A stretch of DNA of 64,000 bases from Mediterraneibacter gnavus ATCC 29149. GTDB taxonomy: Bacteria; Bacillota; Clostridia; Lachnospirales; Lachnospiraceae. Made by a program: the position numbers and the translations under genes. Positions within the stretch are counted from its first letter, which is position 1. The number at the start of each line of letters is the position of its first letter. The notes under the pieces are model-generated. The model saw only the letters and a list, made by a program, of their open reading frames with translations, was not told the DNA's origin and made no database searches. Location of the stretch: the NCBI RefSeq assembly GCF_008121495.1, contig NZ_CP043051.1:1746001-1810000 (forward strand), given 5' to 3'. This document shows positions 51,189-59,980 of the stretch, piece by piece.

Positions 51189-52148
51189 ATGAGTTTGATA
51201 CAGGAAATAAAGGAACAGGTATTGCAGGGAAATCAGATTGCAAAGGCAGAGGCCTTGCAGTTATATGGGGAACCATTGGAGGAATTATGCCTTGCGGCAG
51301 ACGAGATCCGTTACCAGTTTTGTGGAAATCGATTTGATCTTTGTACGATCATTAATGGAAAGAGCGGCAGATGTTCAGAAAACTGTAAATATTGTGCACA
51401 GTCAGCCTGTTACCATACAGAAATTGAAGAATATCCGCTGCTTGCAGTGGAGAAGATCAAAGAGCAGGCGAAATACAATGAAGAAAGAGGAGTCCTGCGT
51501 TATTCGATCGTAACTTCCGGAAAAGCATTGAATGACACGGAAGTGGAACATGTCTGCGAAAGCGTCCGGGAAATCCACAAAGAATCAAAGATCAAGGTCT
51601 GTGTGTCCGGCGGCCTTTTGAATGAAACTCAGTTTCGAAAATTAAAACAGGCAGGCGTCACAAGAGTGCATAATAATCTGGAGACATCCCGACAGAATTT
51701 TCCGAATGTCTGTACCACTCATACTTATGAAGACAAGATCGCAGCGATCCGCGCAGCTTGGAAAGCCGGAATAGAAGTATGCAGCGGAGGGATTATGGGA
51801 CTGGGAGAGACCGTGGAGGACCGGATCGATCTTGCATTGGAAGTCCGAAAATTAGGAGTCAAATCCATGCCTGTAAATTTACTGAATCCAATTCCGGGGA
51901 CACCTTATGAGCATAATCCGGTTCTTACGACAGAAGAAATGCGTCGGATCGTTGCAGTTTTCCGGTTTTTGCTTCCGGATGCATGGATTCGCCTTGCAGG
52001 AGGAAGAGGGCTTCTCCCGGATAAAGGAAGATCCTGCTTTACATCCGGGGCAAATGCTGCAATTTCAGGAGACATGCTGACAACTGCGGGAATCACCATT
52101 GAGCGGGATATACAGATGTTAGGAGAACTCGGTTACATTGTGAAATAA
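51189..52148 (+). CDS. bioB: Biotin synthase
   Basis: 319 aa. Radical-SAM enzyme that inserts sulfur into dethiobiotin to make biotin. The 4Fe-4S SAM motif is CSENCKYCAQS (about 59-69); the family motifs HNNLETS and RLAGGRGLLPDKG are present, with conserved Arg and Cys for the auxiliary cluster. No other bio genes are in the window. Regulated by the operator 54 bp upstream. Confidence 0.97.
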   Translation: MSLIQEIKEQVLQGNQIAKAEALQLYGEPLEELCLAADEIRYQFCGNRFDLCTIINGKSGRCSENCKYCAQSACYHTEIEEYPLLAVEKIKEQAKYNEERGVLRYSIVTSGKALNDTEVEHVCESVREIHKESKIKVCVSGGLLNETQFRKLKQAGVTRVHNNLETSRQNFPNVCTTHTYEDKIAAIRAAWKAGIEVCSGGIMGLGETVEDRIDLALEVRKLGVKSMPVNLLNPIPGTPYEHNPVLTTEEMRRIVAVFRFLLPDAWIRLAGGRGLLPDKGRSCFTSGANAAISGDMLTTAGITIERDIQMLGELGYIVK

Positions 52149-52206
52149 AGAAACTTTGGAAATAGAGGAAAAGTGGAAGTGAATTTCATTTTTTTCTCTA
52201 TTTTTC

Positions 52207-52234
52207 TTTACAAACAAATATTTTTTGTTATAAT
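52207..52234 (+). promoter_or_regulatory. Promoter of the four-helix membrane protein gene
   Basis: TTTACA (52207-52212), 16 bp, TATAAT (52229-52234), in an AT-rich region 55 bp ahead of the start. Confidence 0.7.
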
Positions 52235-52288
52235 AAGTTAGCCAGAACTAATAAAAGTTAAATGAAAGTAATTTCAAGGAGATGAAAA

Positions 52289-52651
52289 ATGTTTGTATTG
52301 GGTAAAGTATTAAGTACAGCAGCAGTTTTACTGTGCATATTGTGTCTGGCAGCTCCGCTGAAAAAAACAAAGGCAGGGCAGAAAATAAAAGGACTTCGGA
52401 TACTGCTGAAGCCGCATGTGTTATATGGCTGGCTGCTGCTTGTTATAGGACTTATGCATGGGATTATGGCAGGTAAGAACCCGGGGATGATCAGTGGCAA
52501 GCTGGTATGGATGGTATTGCTTGTTCTGCTTCTTGCGGCCTGCCTGAAAAGCCGGATGAAAAAATCTGTCTGGATGTTTCTGCACAGATCCTTATCTGTT
52601 GTTTTTGCAGCAGGAATCGTATTTCATATTGCGTATGCAGTGATATTCTAA
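52289..52651 (+). CDS. Small four-helix membrane protein, probable bis-haem b type
   Basis: 120 aa with four predicted helices (about 5-22, 43-60, 71-88 and 97-118). Helix 2 has His43 and His57 and helix 4 has His99 and His113. Each pair is 14 residues apart, the spacing by which ferric-reductase and cytochrome-b-like proteins hold two haems across the membrane. AAGGAG precedes the ATG. No electron-transfer partner is adjacent. Haem binding is inferred from the histidines. Confidence 0.72.
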   Translation: MFVLGKVLSTAAVLLCILCLAAPLKKTKAGQKIKGLRILLKPHVLYGWLLLVIGLMHGIMAGKNPGMISGKLVWMVLLVLLLAACLKSRMKKSVWMFLHRSLSVVFAAGIVFHIAYAVIF

Positions 52652-52673
52652 AACTGCAGTTTTTGTTTCCTCC

Positions 52674-52702
52674 TTGTAAATCTTTCTGACTGACGTTATA
52701 CT
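52674..52702 (+). promoter_or_regulatory. Promoter of the asparaginase gene
   Basis: TTGTAA (52674-52679), 17 bp, TATACT (52697-52702). Confidence 0.75.
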
Positions 52703-52745
52703 CAGAACAGAAAGTATTTTCACTAGAGGAAGGACTAAAGAGAGA

Positions 52746-53741
52746 ATGACGATCAAACAGAAAAAAACAATTGCAATAGCAGCAACCGGCGGGACCATAG
52801 CCGGAACCGGAGAAGCGGGAAAGACGGCAGTCTATCATGCGGGAGAGATGAATGTGGAGTCGATTCTGGAGACAATCCCGATGATTCGGAATGTTGCAGA
52901 TATTGAGACGGTACAGTTGTTTAATGTGGACAGCAATGAGATGGATGAAGAGAAGTGGATCACGCTGGCGAATCAGCTCAATGAGCTGGCAGCCCGTCCG
53001 GATATCGATGGAATTGTGGTCACACATGGAACAGATACCCTGGATGAGACCGCATATTTTTTAAATCTGACAGTATATACACAGAAGCCCGTAGTACTTA
53101 CAGGAGCAATGCGTCCGGCCACAGCCACCAGTGCAGACGGACCGTTTAATCTGTATCAGGCAGTCTGTCTGGCGGCCAGCGATGATGCCAGAGGACAGGG
53201 TGTGATGGCTGTGTTTTCCAACACAATCTATTCCGGAAGAGATATTCAGAAAGTAAATAATTACAAGACAGATGCATTTGATCAGAACGCATTCGGCTGC
53301 CTGGGATATATGCAGGATGAGACTGCGTATTTCTTTTCCAGAAGCTTTAAGACACATACCATGCAGTCTATTTTTGCTCTGCGCAGGCTGGAAAGTCTGG
53401 CGAAAGTAGCCGTGGTTTATTTTTATGCAGGCGCAGATGAGAAAATCCTGGATTATCTGGCAGAGACCCATGAAGGGATCGTGATCGTGGGATCCGGCAG
53501 CGGTAATTATAACCGGAAATGGATGAAAACGATGGAGAAACTGGCAGAAAAAGGAACAGTGTTTGTCAGGGCATCCAGAGTGTCACAGGGAATTGTATTT
53601 GATGACAGAGTGTTTGATCCGATGGATGTCTGCATTGGAGCGAATACGTTGTCCGGGCAGAAAGCGAGGGTTCTTTTGATGCTTGCACTGACGATCACAA
53701 AAGATGTAAAACAGATTCGAAATATCTTCAATCAATATTAG
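52746..53741 (+). CDS. ansA: L-asparaginase
   Basis: 331 aa. Hydrolyses asparagine to aspartate and ammonia. Both active-site regions are present: ATGGTIAGTGE near the start and VVTHGTDTLDETAYFL near residue 95, with the Thr nucleophiles and the Thr-Asp pair. No signal peptide is seen, so it is probably cytoplasmic. Glutaminase side activity cannot be judged. Confidence 0.93.
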   Translation: MTIKQKKTIAIAATGGTIAGTGEAGKTAVYHAGEMNVESILETIPMIRNVADIETVQLFNVDSNEMDEEKWITLANQLNELAARPDIDGIVVTHGTDTLDETAYFLNLTVYTQKPVVLTGAMRPATATSADGPFNLYQAVCLAASDDARGQGVMAVFSNTIYSGRDIQKVNNYKTDAFDQNAFGCLGYMQDETAYFFSRSFKTHTMQSIFALRRLESLAKVAVVYFYAGADEKILDYLAETHEGIVIVGSGSGNYNRKWMKTMEKLAEKGTVFVRASRVSQGIVFDDRVFDPMDVCIGANTLSGQKARVLLMLALTITKDVKQIRNIFNQY

Positions 53742-53760
53742 AATGGATGCGGCGTATAGA

Positions 53761-53810
53761 TTGACAAAAGTATCGTTTGTATTATAATAGATAATACAAA
53801 TGATACTTTT
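53761..53810 (+). promoter_or_regulatory. GntR/YtrA-type operator over a promoter
   Basis: TTGACA (53761-53766), 16 bp, TATAAT (53783-53788). A 45-bp dyad (53766-53810) covers it: arms AAAAGTATC plus TTTGTATTAT match ATAATACAAA plus GATACTTTT with one mismatch and a 5-bp centre (AATAG). Confidence 0.88.
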
Positions 53811-53834
53811 TTAATGAAACGGAGGAACGTAAAA

Positions 53835-54068
53835 ATGTGGATCGTGATCTTTTTAGGAGGCGCATTGCTCACCGGCTATGCGCTGTACCGCCAGGCAGTC
53901 AGAGAATCGGGCAGTAGATTTCAGTGTCGTCACTGCGGACATACGTTTCGGACAGAGTGGAAAAATCTGTTTCTTGCCACACACAGCTGGGGAGAATATA
54001 AATTAAAGTGTCCGAACTGTGGTGCCGCAGATTATTGTGCAAATCTGGATAAAAAGAAGAAAAAATAA
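53835..54068 (+). CDS. Small membrane-anchored zinc-ribbon protein
   Basis: 77 aa. One N-terminal membrane helix (about 2-18), then a zinc ribbon with CRHCG and CPNCG about 31 residues apart, and a poly-lysine tail. ATG 53835 has GGAGG upstream. It is the first gene of the GntR operon. No enzymatic motif. Confidence 0.75.
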   Translation: MWIVIFLGGALLTGYALYRQAVRESGSRFQCRHCGHTFRTEWKNLFLATHSWGEYKLKCPNCGAADYCANLDKKKKK

Positions 54069-54088
54069 AAAGAAAGGGGACTACAGGG

Positions 54089-54487
54089 ATGTTGATTCGA
54101 TTGGATATGGCAAGTGCTACTCCGATTTATGTGCAGCTGCGCAATCAGATTGTGATGGGAATCGGCACGGGTGCATTGAAGGTCGGGGAAAAGCTTCCGA
54201 CTGTTCGGCAGATGGCGGCAGATGCGGGAGTCAACACCATGACGGTAAATAAAACCTATCAGCTGTTGAAGGCGGAAGGGTTTATTGAGATTGACAGAAG
54301 AAGAGGTGCAGTTGTGAATCCGGTGGAGGATACGGCGGGAGTTTTCCGGGAAAAACTGGAAGGAGAGCTTGCACTTCTGGGTGCAGAGGCAAAAATAAAG
54401 GGAATGAACGAGCAGGAGTTTCTGCAGCTGTGTGAGACAATTTTTGAGAATTTATCCGGGCAGACCGGAAGTCTCCAGTTTGGATAA
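54089..54487 (+). CDS. GntR-family regulator, YtrA subfamily
   Basis: 132 aa. A GntR winged helix (about 10-75; PIYVQLRNQIVMGI then KLPTVRQMAADAGVNTMTVN) with only a short helical tail, the YtrA type. YtrA regulators repress their own operons for membrane proteins or ABC transporters. The large dyad at 53766 is its likely operator. Confidence 0.92.
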   Translation: MLIRLDMASATPIYVQLRNQIVMGIGTGALKVGEKLPTVRQMAADAGVNTMTVNKTYQLLKAEGFIEIDRRRGAVVNPVEDTAGVFREKLEGELALLGAEAKIKGMNEQEFLQLCETIFENLSGQTGSLQFG

Positions 54488-54509
54488 GGGGAAGGACGGT
54501 GCATGATGT

Positions 54510-55916
54510 ATGGGATACGAGATTATGATGTGTGTGATGGCTCTGTTTGTGAATCTCTTGGTCGTGGGATGTTTTGCGCTGGTTTACGGAACAAAGATGA
54601 AGTATGAAAACGGTATGCTCTTTGGGATCCATATGCCAAAAGAAGCACAGAAAGATCCGGAAGTCCAGTCATTGATGGAGCAGTATGCAGTTCGAATGAA
54701 AAAATTTTACTGGTGGAATGTGGCAGGTGCCGTACTGTCAGGTCTGCTGGCATTTAGCTATACTTCCATCTTTATGTTTGGATGGATGTTCTGGATTTTT
54801 GAGTTTACGATCGGAAGTATGGGCTTTCTCTGTATGAATCATCGGAAACTTTATGACATCAAAGTAAAGCATCAGTGGTTTGCAGCAGAAGGTGCGGACA
54901 TCGTTGTGATCGATATCGGAGCAAGTGCAAAGGCAGAGGAGAAGCGGATTCCGGCAGTCTGGCATCTGCCTGCAGTTGTGATCCTGGCATGGCTTTGTTT
55001 TTTGCCGGGGATGCGAAGATGGGTACAGGAAGAGGCAGCAAATATACTGGTTCCGGGAATGGCACTGCTGACGGCAGGTTTATTCTGGGTATTGCACATC
55101 TGGACCAACCGCAGACGGTGTGACGCATACAGTGAAAATACGCAGATCAATACAGCGATCCATGTCAGGGAGAGAAGAATGTGGGCATGGATCTGGCTTG
55201 TGGGAACATATACAAGTCTGATCGGTATGGGAGAAATTCTCTGGCAGATTTCCCGTAAAGGATATCTGGATGTTGTGGATACGATCATTTGTGTCATATT
55301 CAGCATGGCAGGCGGTCTGTTTATACTTGCGGCAATCCTGTGGATGATGAAAAAGCGGCAGGAGCTTTTGAAAACAGAAGAGCCGCTTTCCTATGTGGAT
55401 GATGATATTTACTGGAAAAATGGCTGGTATAACAATCCACGGGACAGACGCTGGGTGGTTCCTGACAGAATGTGCAGTTCGAACTATTCTTTTAATATGG
55501 GAAAACCGGGTGTCCGTTATCTGACAGGAGCACTGGGGAGTGTGATCGTCATCGGCGTTTTGTGGCTGGTTGTTGTGTTTTTTGGGATGGATTTTATCCG
55601 TCCGCAGCTATCTATAGATGGAAACCAGGTGACAGTCAGAAGTGCTGAATATGGGATTTCTTTTGACAAGAAAGAGATAGAAGATGCAGAGCTTCTGGAA
55701 GACTTGCCGGAAGAAGATTTTGTGAGGATTAACGGACTTTCTGACAGCCGCCAGCTTCTTGGAAAATTCAAAGGCGAAGAGTCCGGAAAGGCGATGTTTT
55801 ATATCCGGCGTGGAGAAACACCGGTTTTAAAGATCAAACTTCCGGAATATACAGTTTTTGTCAACAGTGAAGAATCCGGGAAAGTGCAGGAATGGTACGA
55901 GGAACTTTCCTCTTGA
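54510..55916 (+). CDS. DUF5808-containing membrane protein
   Basis: 468 aa with about eight membrane helices in two groups (first 270 residues and near 340-365). A DUF5808-like segment reads DDDIYWKNGWYNNPRDRRW, and the C-terminal soluble part (about 375-460) is beta-rich, like bacterial PH domains. GntR-YtrA genes often precede this kind of protein. Proposed role: envelope stress, by inference only. Confidence 0.78.
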   Translation: MGYEIMMCVMALFVNLLVVGCFALVYGTKMKYENGMLFGIHMPKEAQKDPEVQSLMEQYAVRMKKFYWWNVAGAVLSGLLAFSYTSIFMFGWMFWIFEFTIGSMGFLCMNHRKLYDIKVKHQWFAAEGADIVVIDIGASAKAEEKRIPAVWHLPAVVILAWLCFLPGMRRWVQEEAANILVPGMALLTAGLFWVLHIWTNRRRCDAYSENTQINTAIHVRERRMWAWIWLVGTYTSLIGMGEILWQISRKGYLDVVDTIICVIFSMAGGLFILAAILWMMKKRQELLKTEEPLSYVDDDIYWKNGWYNNPRDRRWVVPDRMCSSNYSFNMGKPGVRYLTGALGSVIVIGVLWLVVVFFGMDFIRPQLSIDGNQVTVRSAEYGISFDKKEIEDAELLEDLPEEDFVRINGLSDSRQLLGKFKGEESGKAMFYIRRGETPVLKIKLPEYTVFVNSEESGKVQEWYEELSS

Positions 55917-55942
55917 TTTCATATTTTTTTCGTGATATACTT

Positions 55943-55972
55943 CTCCTAAAAATTTGAAGTGATTTTTAGGAG
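55943..55972 (+). promoter_or_regulatory. Dyad overlapping the ribosome site of the CNNM/CorC gene
   Basis: CTCCTAAAAAT and ATTTTTAGGAG form a perfect 11-bp repeat around 8 bases. The right arm includes the first part of the AGGAGGAG ribosome site for ATG 55983, so RNA folding could hide it. Confidence 0.6.
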
Positions 55973-55982
55973 GAGTATTTTT

Positions 55983-57314
55983 ATGGACGCAGACCCTGCA
56001 GGGAACAAGATTATTTTTGACTTATGTATCTTATTATTTTTCACATTGATGAATGCTTTTTTCGCCGGAGCAGAGATGGCAGTTGTTTCCGTGAATCACA
56101 ACCGGATCCGCAGTCTTGCCGCAGAGGGCAATAAAAAAGCAGTCGTTATCCAAGGTCTTTTCGAAGATTCCACGAAGTTTCTTTCAACGATTCAGGTAGC
56201 AATTACATTTGCCGGATTCTATTCCAGTGCTTCAGCGGCGTCGAGCATTTCACCGGTATTGAGTGCATGGATGGAACAAAGAGGAATTCCATATAGTACA
56301 GCGATTGCGTCAAATGGAGTGACGCTTGTTTTGATGTTTTTTAATCTGGTATTCGGAGAACTTGTGCCAAAGAGGATCGCGCTGCAGAAGGCAGAACAGT
56401 TCTGTATGATCACAGTGATGCCGATCCATTATATTTCTAAGATTTTGTCTCCGTTTATCAAACTGCTTTCTATCTCGACAAAGGGAGTGTTAAAATTGCT
56501 CCGCATGAAGACGGAAGATCAGGAAGAGATCGTTACAGAGGAAGAAATCAAAGCAATGCTGAAGATGGGAGCAGAATCCGGTACGGTCGAAGACAGCGAA
56601 CGGGAAATGATCAACTCGGTATTTTCTTTCGGCGATAAGAGCGCAAGAGAGCTGATGGTGCCGAGAAGAGAAGTGTTTGCTGTGGATATTGAGGATCCGG
56701 ATGAGGAGATTCTGGATGCAGTTCTGGAATCCAGACATTCGAGAATTCCGGTTTATGAAGAAACTGTGGACAATATTATCGGAATTCTTCATGCCAAAGA
56801 TGTGATGATCGAAATGCGGAAAAAAACGACCGGAGAAATTGAGATCCGCGGGCTATTGAGAGATGTGTTTTTTGTGCCGGATACAAAAGATGCCGATGAT
56901 CTGTTTCGGGAACTTCAGGCATCCAGAAGGCATATGGCGGTGTTGGTGGATGAGTATGGTGGATTCTCCGGAATCATTACAGTAGAGGATCTGGTGGAGG
57001 CAATCATGGGAGATATTCACGAAGAAGATGAAGTCGAAGAACCGGAAATCCAGCAGCTTTCGGATGAAGAGTACCTGGTAGACGGAGGTATCCTGCTGGA
57101 AGATTTGAACGAGGAATTGCCGTTGTCTCTGTTCTCGGAAAACTATGACACACTGTCGGGCTACATGATTGAAAATCTGGGATATATTCCAAAAGAAAAT
57201 GAGCAGGCCTCTGTTTTGGCAGGTGAGTGGCAGCTGCGTGTAGAACAGGTGAAAGATAACCGCATTGCGAGGGTACATGTTTCCAGGTGCATGGGGCATG
57301 TATCAGAAAAGTAA
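55983..57314 (+). CDS. Hemolysin-family (CNNM/CorC-type) CBS-domain transporter
   Basis: 443 aa. DUF21 membrane domain (about 10-190) with NAFFAGAEMAVVSVN, then two CBS domains (about 210-340; SRIPVYEETVDNIIGILHAK), then the CorC/HlyC domain to the end. Such proteins are linked to magnesium or divalent-ion export. ATG 55983 follows TAGGAGGAG. Length is typical. Confidence 0.9.
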   Translation: MDADPAGNKIIFDLCILLFFTLMNAFFAGAEMAVVSVNHNRIRSLAAEGNKKAVVIQGLFEDSTKFLSTIQVAITFAGFYSSASAASSISPVLSAWMEQRGIPYSTAIASNGVTLVLMFFNLVFGELVPKRIALQKAEQFCMITVMPIHYISKILSPFIKLLSISTKGVLKLLRMKTEDQEEIVTEEEIKAMLKMGAESGTVEDSEREMINSVFSFGDKSARELMVPRREVFAVDIEDPDEEILDAVLESRHSRIPVYEETVDNIIGILHAKDVMIEMRKKTTGEIEIRGLLRDVFFVPDTKDADDLFRELQASRRHMAVLVDEYGGFSGIITVEDLVEAIMGDIHEEDEVEEPEIQQLSDEEYLVDGGILLEDLNEELPLSLFSENYDTLSGYMIENLGYIPKENEQASVLAGEWQLRVEQVKDNRIARVHVSRCMGHVSEK

Positions 57315-57369
57315 TAAGTAATTATTAGGAAAAGTAAGTAACAGACGCTCTGGAAAAGGTGGATTTATA

Positions 57370-57398
57370 TTGAATTCTAATAAATTCAAAGTTATAAT
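57370..57398 (+). promoter_or_regulatory. Promoter of the purine gene pair
   Basis: TTGAAT (57370-57375), 17 bp, TATAAT (57393-57398), 47 bp ahead of the IMP cyclohydrolase start. Confidence 0.82.
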
Positions 57399-57445
57399 AA
57401 GGCTGTATTTATAAATAGAATTCGTAATCAAAGGAGACCATCTAT

Positions 57446-58159
57446 ATGAAAATGTTATCAATCGAGCAGGAATTGAAAAGTAATTCTTATCCGGGAAGAG
57501 GAATCATCCTTGGAAAAAGCGAAGATGGAACAAAAGCGGTTGCCGCTTATTTTATCATGGGAAGAAGCGAAAACAGCCGCAATCGTGTTTTTGTAGAAGA
57601 AGGACAGGGAATCCGCACACAGGCATTTGATCCTTCCAAGCTGACAGATCCGAGCCTGATCATTTATGCACCGGTTCGTGTACTGGGCAATAAGACGATC
57701 GTGACAAACGGAGATCAGACAGATACAATCTACGAGGGCATGGACAAGCAGATGACATTTGAACAGTCTCTCAGAAGCAGAGAGTTTGAGCCGGATGGTC
57801 CGAACTATACACCTCGTATTTCCGGAATTATGCATCTTGAGAATGGAACATACAACTATGCAATGTCCATCTTAAAGAGCAATAACGGAAATCCGGATGC
57901 CTGCAACCGTTACACATTTGCATACGAGAACCCGGTTGCCGGAGAAGGACACTTTATTCATACATATATGCATGACGGCAATCCGCTTCCGAGTTTTGAA
58001 GGAGAGCCAAAACTGATTTCTGTACCGAACAGAATCGAAGAATTTACAGATCTTCTGTGGAACAGTCTGAATGAAGAGAACAAGGTTTCTCTGTTCGTTC
58101 GCTATATCGATATTGCAACTGGGGATATCGAGACAAAGATTGTGAATAAAAATCAATAA
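57446..58159 (+). CDS. purO: IMP cyclohydrolase, stand-alone (PurO-like)
   Basis: 237 aa. Closes the ring of FAICAR to make IMP, the last step of purine synthesis. It has the PurO-like N-terminal start ([11 protein letters not shown]) and conserved SENSRNRVF and [10 protein letters not shown]. It is unrelated to the MGS-like cyclohydrolase of ordinary PurH, which is a fusion. It lies 32 bp ahead of the AICAR transformylase, so the two last steps are encoded side by side. Confidence 0.9.
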   Translation: MKMLSIEQELKSNSYPGRGIILGKSEDGTKAVAAYFIMGRSENSRNRVFVEEGQGIRTQAFDPSKLTDPSLIIYAPVRVLGNKTIVTNGDQTDTIYEGMDKQMTFEQSLRSREFEPDGPNYTPRISGIMHLENGTYNYAMSILKSNNGNPDACNRYTFAYENPVAGEGHFIHTYMHDGNPLPSFEGEPKLISVPNRIEEFTDLLWNSLNEENKVSLFVRYIDIATGDIETKIVNKNQ

Positions 58160-58191
58160 TCAGAGGCAGAGTGTGGATAAAGGAGAAGAAA

Positions 58192-59370
58192 ATGAAAGAA
58201 TTAGAATTAAAATATGGATGTAACCCGAACCAGAAACCGGCAAAGATCGCAGTCAATGATGGAAGAGACCTTCCAATCGAGGTTCTCTGCGGAAGACCGG
58301 GATATATCAACTTCATGGACGCATTTAACGGATGGCAGCTGGTATCCGAGCTGAAAAAAGCAACCGGACTTCCGGCGGCGACTTCTTTCAAGCACGTATC
58401 CCCGGCAGGGGCAGCAGTGGGACTCCCTCTGAGCGATACACTTGCAAAAATCTACTGGGTGGATGATCTCGGAGAGCTTTCTCCGCTTGCATGTGCTTAT
58501 GCAAGAGCAAGAGGTGCAGACAGAATGTCTTCCTTTGGAGATTTTATTGCACTCTCTGATGTGTGTGATGTATCGACTGCAAAGCTGATTAAAAGAGAAG
58601 TATCTGACGGTGTGATCGCACCGGGATATGAGCCGGAGGCACTGGAAATCCTCAAAGAGAAGAAAAAGGGAAATTATAATGTGATCCAGATCGATCCAAA
58701 CTATGTTCCGGCACCGATCGAACACAAAGATGTATTTGGTATCCAGTTTGAGCAGGGAAGAAATGAGCTGGTGATCGACGATGCATTATTTGCAAATGTT
58801 GTGACAGAGAATAAAGAGATTCCGGAAGCAGCAAAAAGAGATCTGGCGATTTCTATGATCACACTGAAGTATACACAGTCTAACTCTGTATGCTATGTAA
58901 AAGACGGACAGGCGATCGGAATCGGAGCAGGACAGCAGTCCAGAATCCACTGTACACGACTGGCAGGAACAAAAGCGGACAACTGGTTCCTGCGTCAGAG
59001 CCCGCAGGTATTAGGGCTGCAGTTTGTAGACGGAATCAAACGTGCGGACAGAGACAACGCAATCGATCTGTATATCGGAGAAGATTACATGGATGTTCTG
59101 GCAGATGGAGCATGGGAGAATATCTTCAAAGTAAAACCGGAAGTATTCACAAGAGAAGAAAAGAGAGCATGGCTGGATCAGATGACAGACGTGGCACTTG
59201 GTTCAGATGCATTCTTCCCATTTGGGGATAACATTGAACGTGCACACAGAAGCGGTGTTAAATATATCGCACAGCCGGGCGGTTCTGTAAGAGATGACAA
59301 TGTGATCGAAACATGTAATAAATACAAAATGGCAATGGCATTTACAGGAATTCGTTTATTCCATCACTAA
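58192..59370 (+). CDS. purH: AICAR transformylase, stand-alone (PurH C-terminal type)
   Basis: 392 aa. Transfers formyl from 10-formyl-THF to AICAR. It has the transformylase Lys-His motif ([12 protein letters not shown]) and GAGQQSR, but no fused cyclohydrolase. ATG 58192 has AAAGGAGAAG upstream. It follows the PurO-like gene, which supplies the missing step. Confidence 0.93.
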   Translation: MKELELKYGCNPNQKPAKIAVNDGRDLPIEVLCGRPGYINFMDAFNGWQLVSELKKATGLPAATSFKHVSPAGAAVGLPLSDTLAKIYWVDDLGELSPLACAYARARGADRMSSFGDFIALSDVCDVSTAKLIKREVSDGVIAPGYEPEALEILKEKKKGNYNVIQIDPNYVPAPIEHKDVFGIQFEQGRNELVIDDALFANVVTENKEIPEAAKRDLAISMITLKYTQSNSVCYVKDGQAIGIGAGQQSRIHCTRLAGTKADNWFLRQSPQVLGLQFVDGIKRADRDNAIDLYIGEDYMDVLADGAWENIFKVKPEVFTREEKRAWLDQMTDVALGSDAFFPFGDNIERAHRSGVKYIAQPGGSVRDDNVIETCNKYKMAMAFTGIRLFHH

Positions 59371-59380
59371 AATGTGGTAA

Positions 59381-59428
59381 AATCCGTATGACGGGGAAAT
59401 TTCAAGTACCCGGCATACGGATTTTTTG
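59381..59428 (+). terminator. Intrinsic terminator after the purine genes
   Basis: AATCCGTATG pairs with CATACGGATT, followed by TTTTT. Confidence 0.9.
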
Positions 59429-59476
59429 TATAAGAAATGATAGAAGATAAATGATGTCTGATGGAGGGAAGAAGCG

Positions 59477-59905
59477 ATGATAATAGAAACAAGAAGCGCA
59501 CAGGAGACATTTCAGCTTGGAAAAGAACTGGGCGAGAAGGCATATCCGGGGCAGGTGTTTACGCTGACCGGAGATCTTGGTGTTGGGAAAACTGTGTTTA
59601 CGCAGGGCTTTGCGGCCGGTCTTGGAATTACAGAGCCGGTTAATAGTCCGACATTTACGATCGTACAGGTGTATGAGGAAGGCAGACTGCCGTTTTATCA
59701 TTTTGACGTATATCGCATTGGAGATGTGGAAGAAATGGATGAAGTGGGATTCGAAGATTATGTGATGGGGGAAGGTGTTTCCCTGATCGAATGGGCAAAC
59801 TTAATTGAGGAGATACTTCCCCAAAAACGGACGGAGATCACGATCGAGAAGAATCTGGAAGAAGGGTTTGATTATCGAAAAATTACTGTGGAGGAAACAG
59901 TTTAG
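59477..59905 (+). CDS. tsaE: TsaE, t6A modification ATPase
   Basis: 142 aa. ATPase that drives t6A37 tRNA modification with TsaB and TsaD. P-loop TGDLGVGKT, then NSPTFTIVQVYEE, and FDVYRIGDVEEM. AGGGAAGAAGCG lies ahead of the ATG. It begins the tsaE, tsaB-rimI, RNase Z, tsaD cluster. Confidence 0.95.
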   Translation: MIIETRSAQETFQLGKELGEKAYPGQVFTLTGDLGVGKTVFTQGFAAGLGITEPVNSPTFTIVQVYEEGRLPFYHFDVYRIGDVEEMDEVGFEDYVMGEGVSLIEWANLIEEILPQKRTEITIEKNLEEGFDYRKITVEETV

Positions 59906-59980
59906 GCAAATCTGTTTGCACAATTTAGAAAAACACGGTAACATAGAGGATACAAAAAAGAAAAGGAAAGGAAAGAGAAT

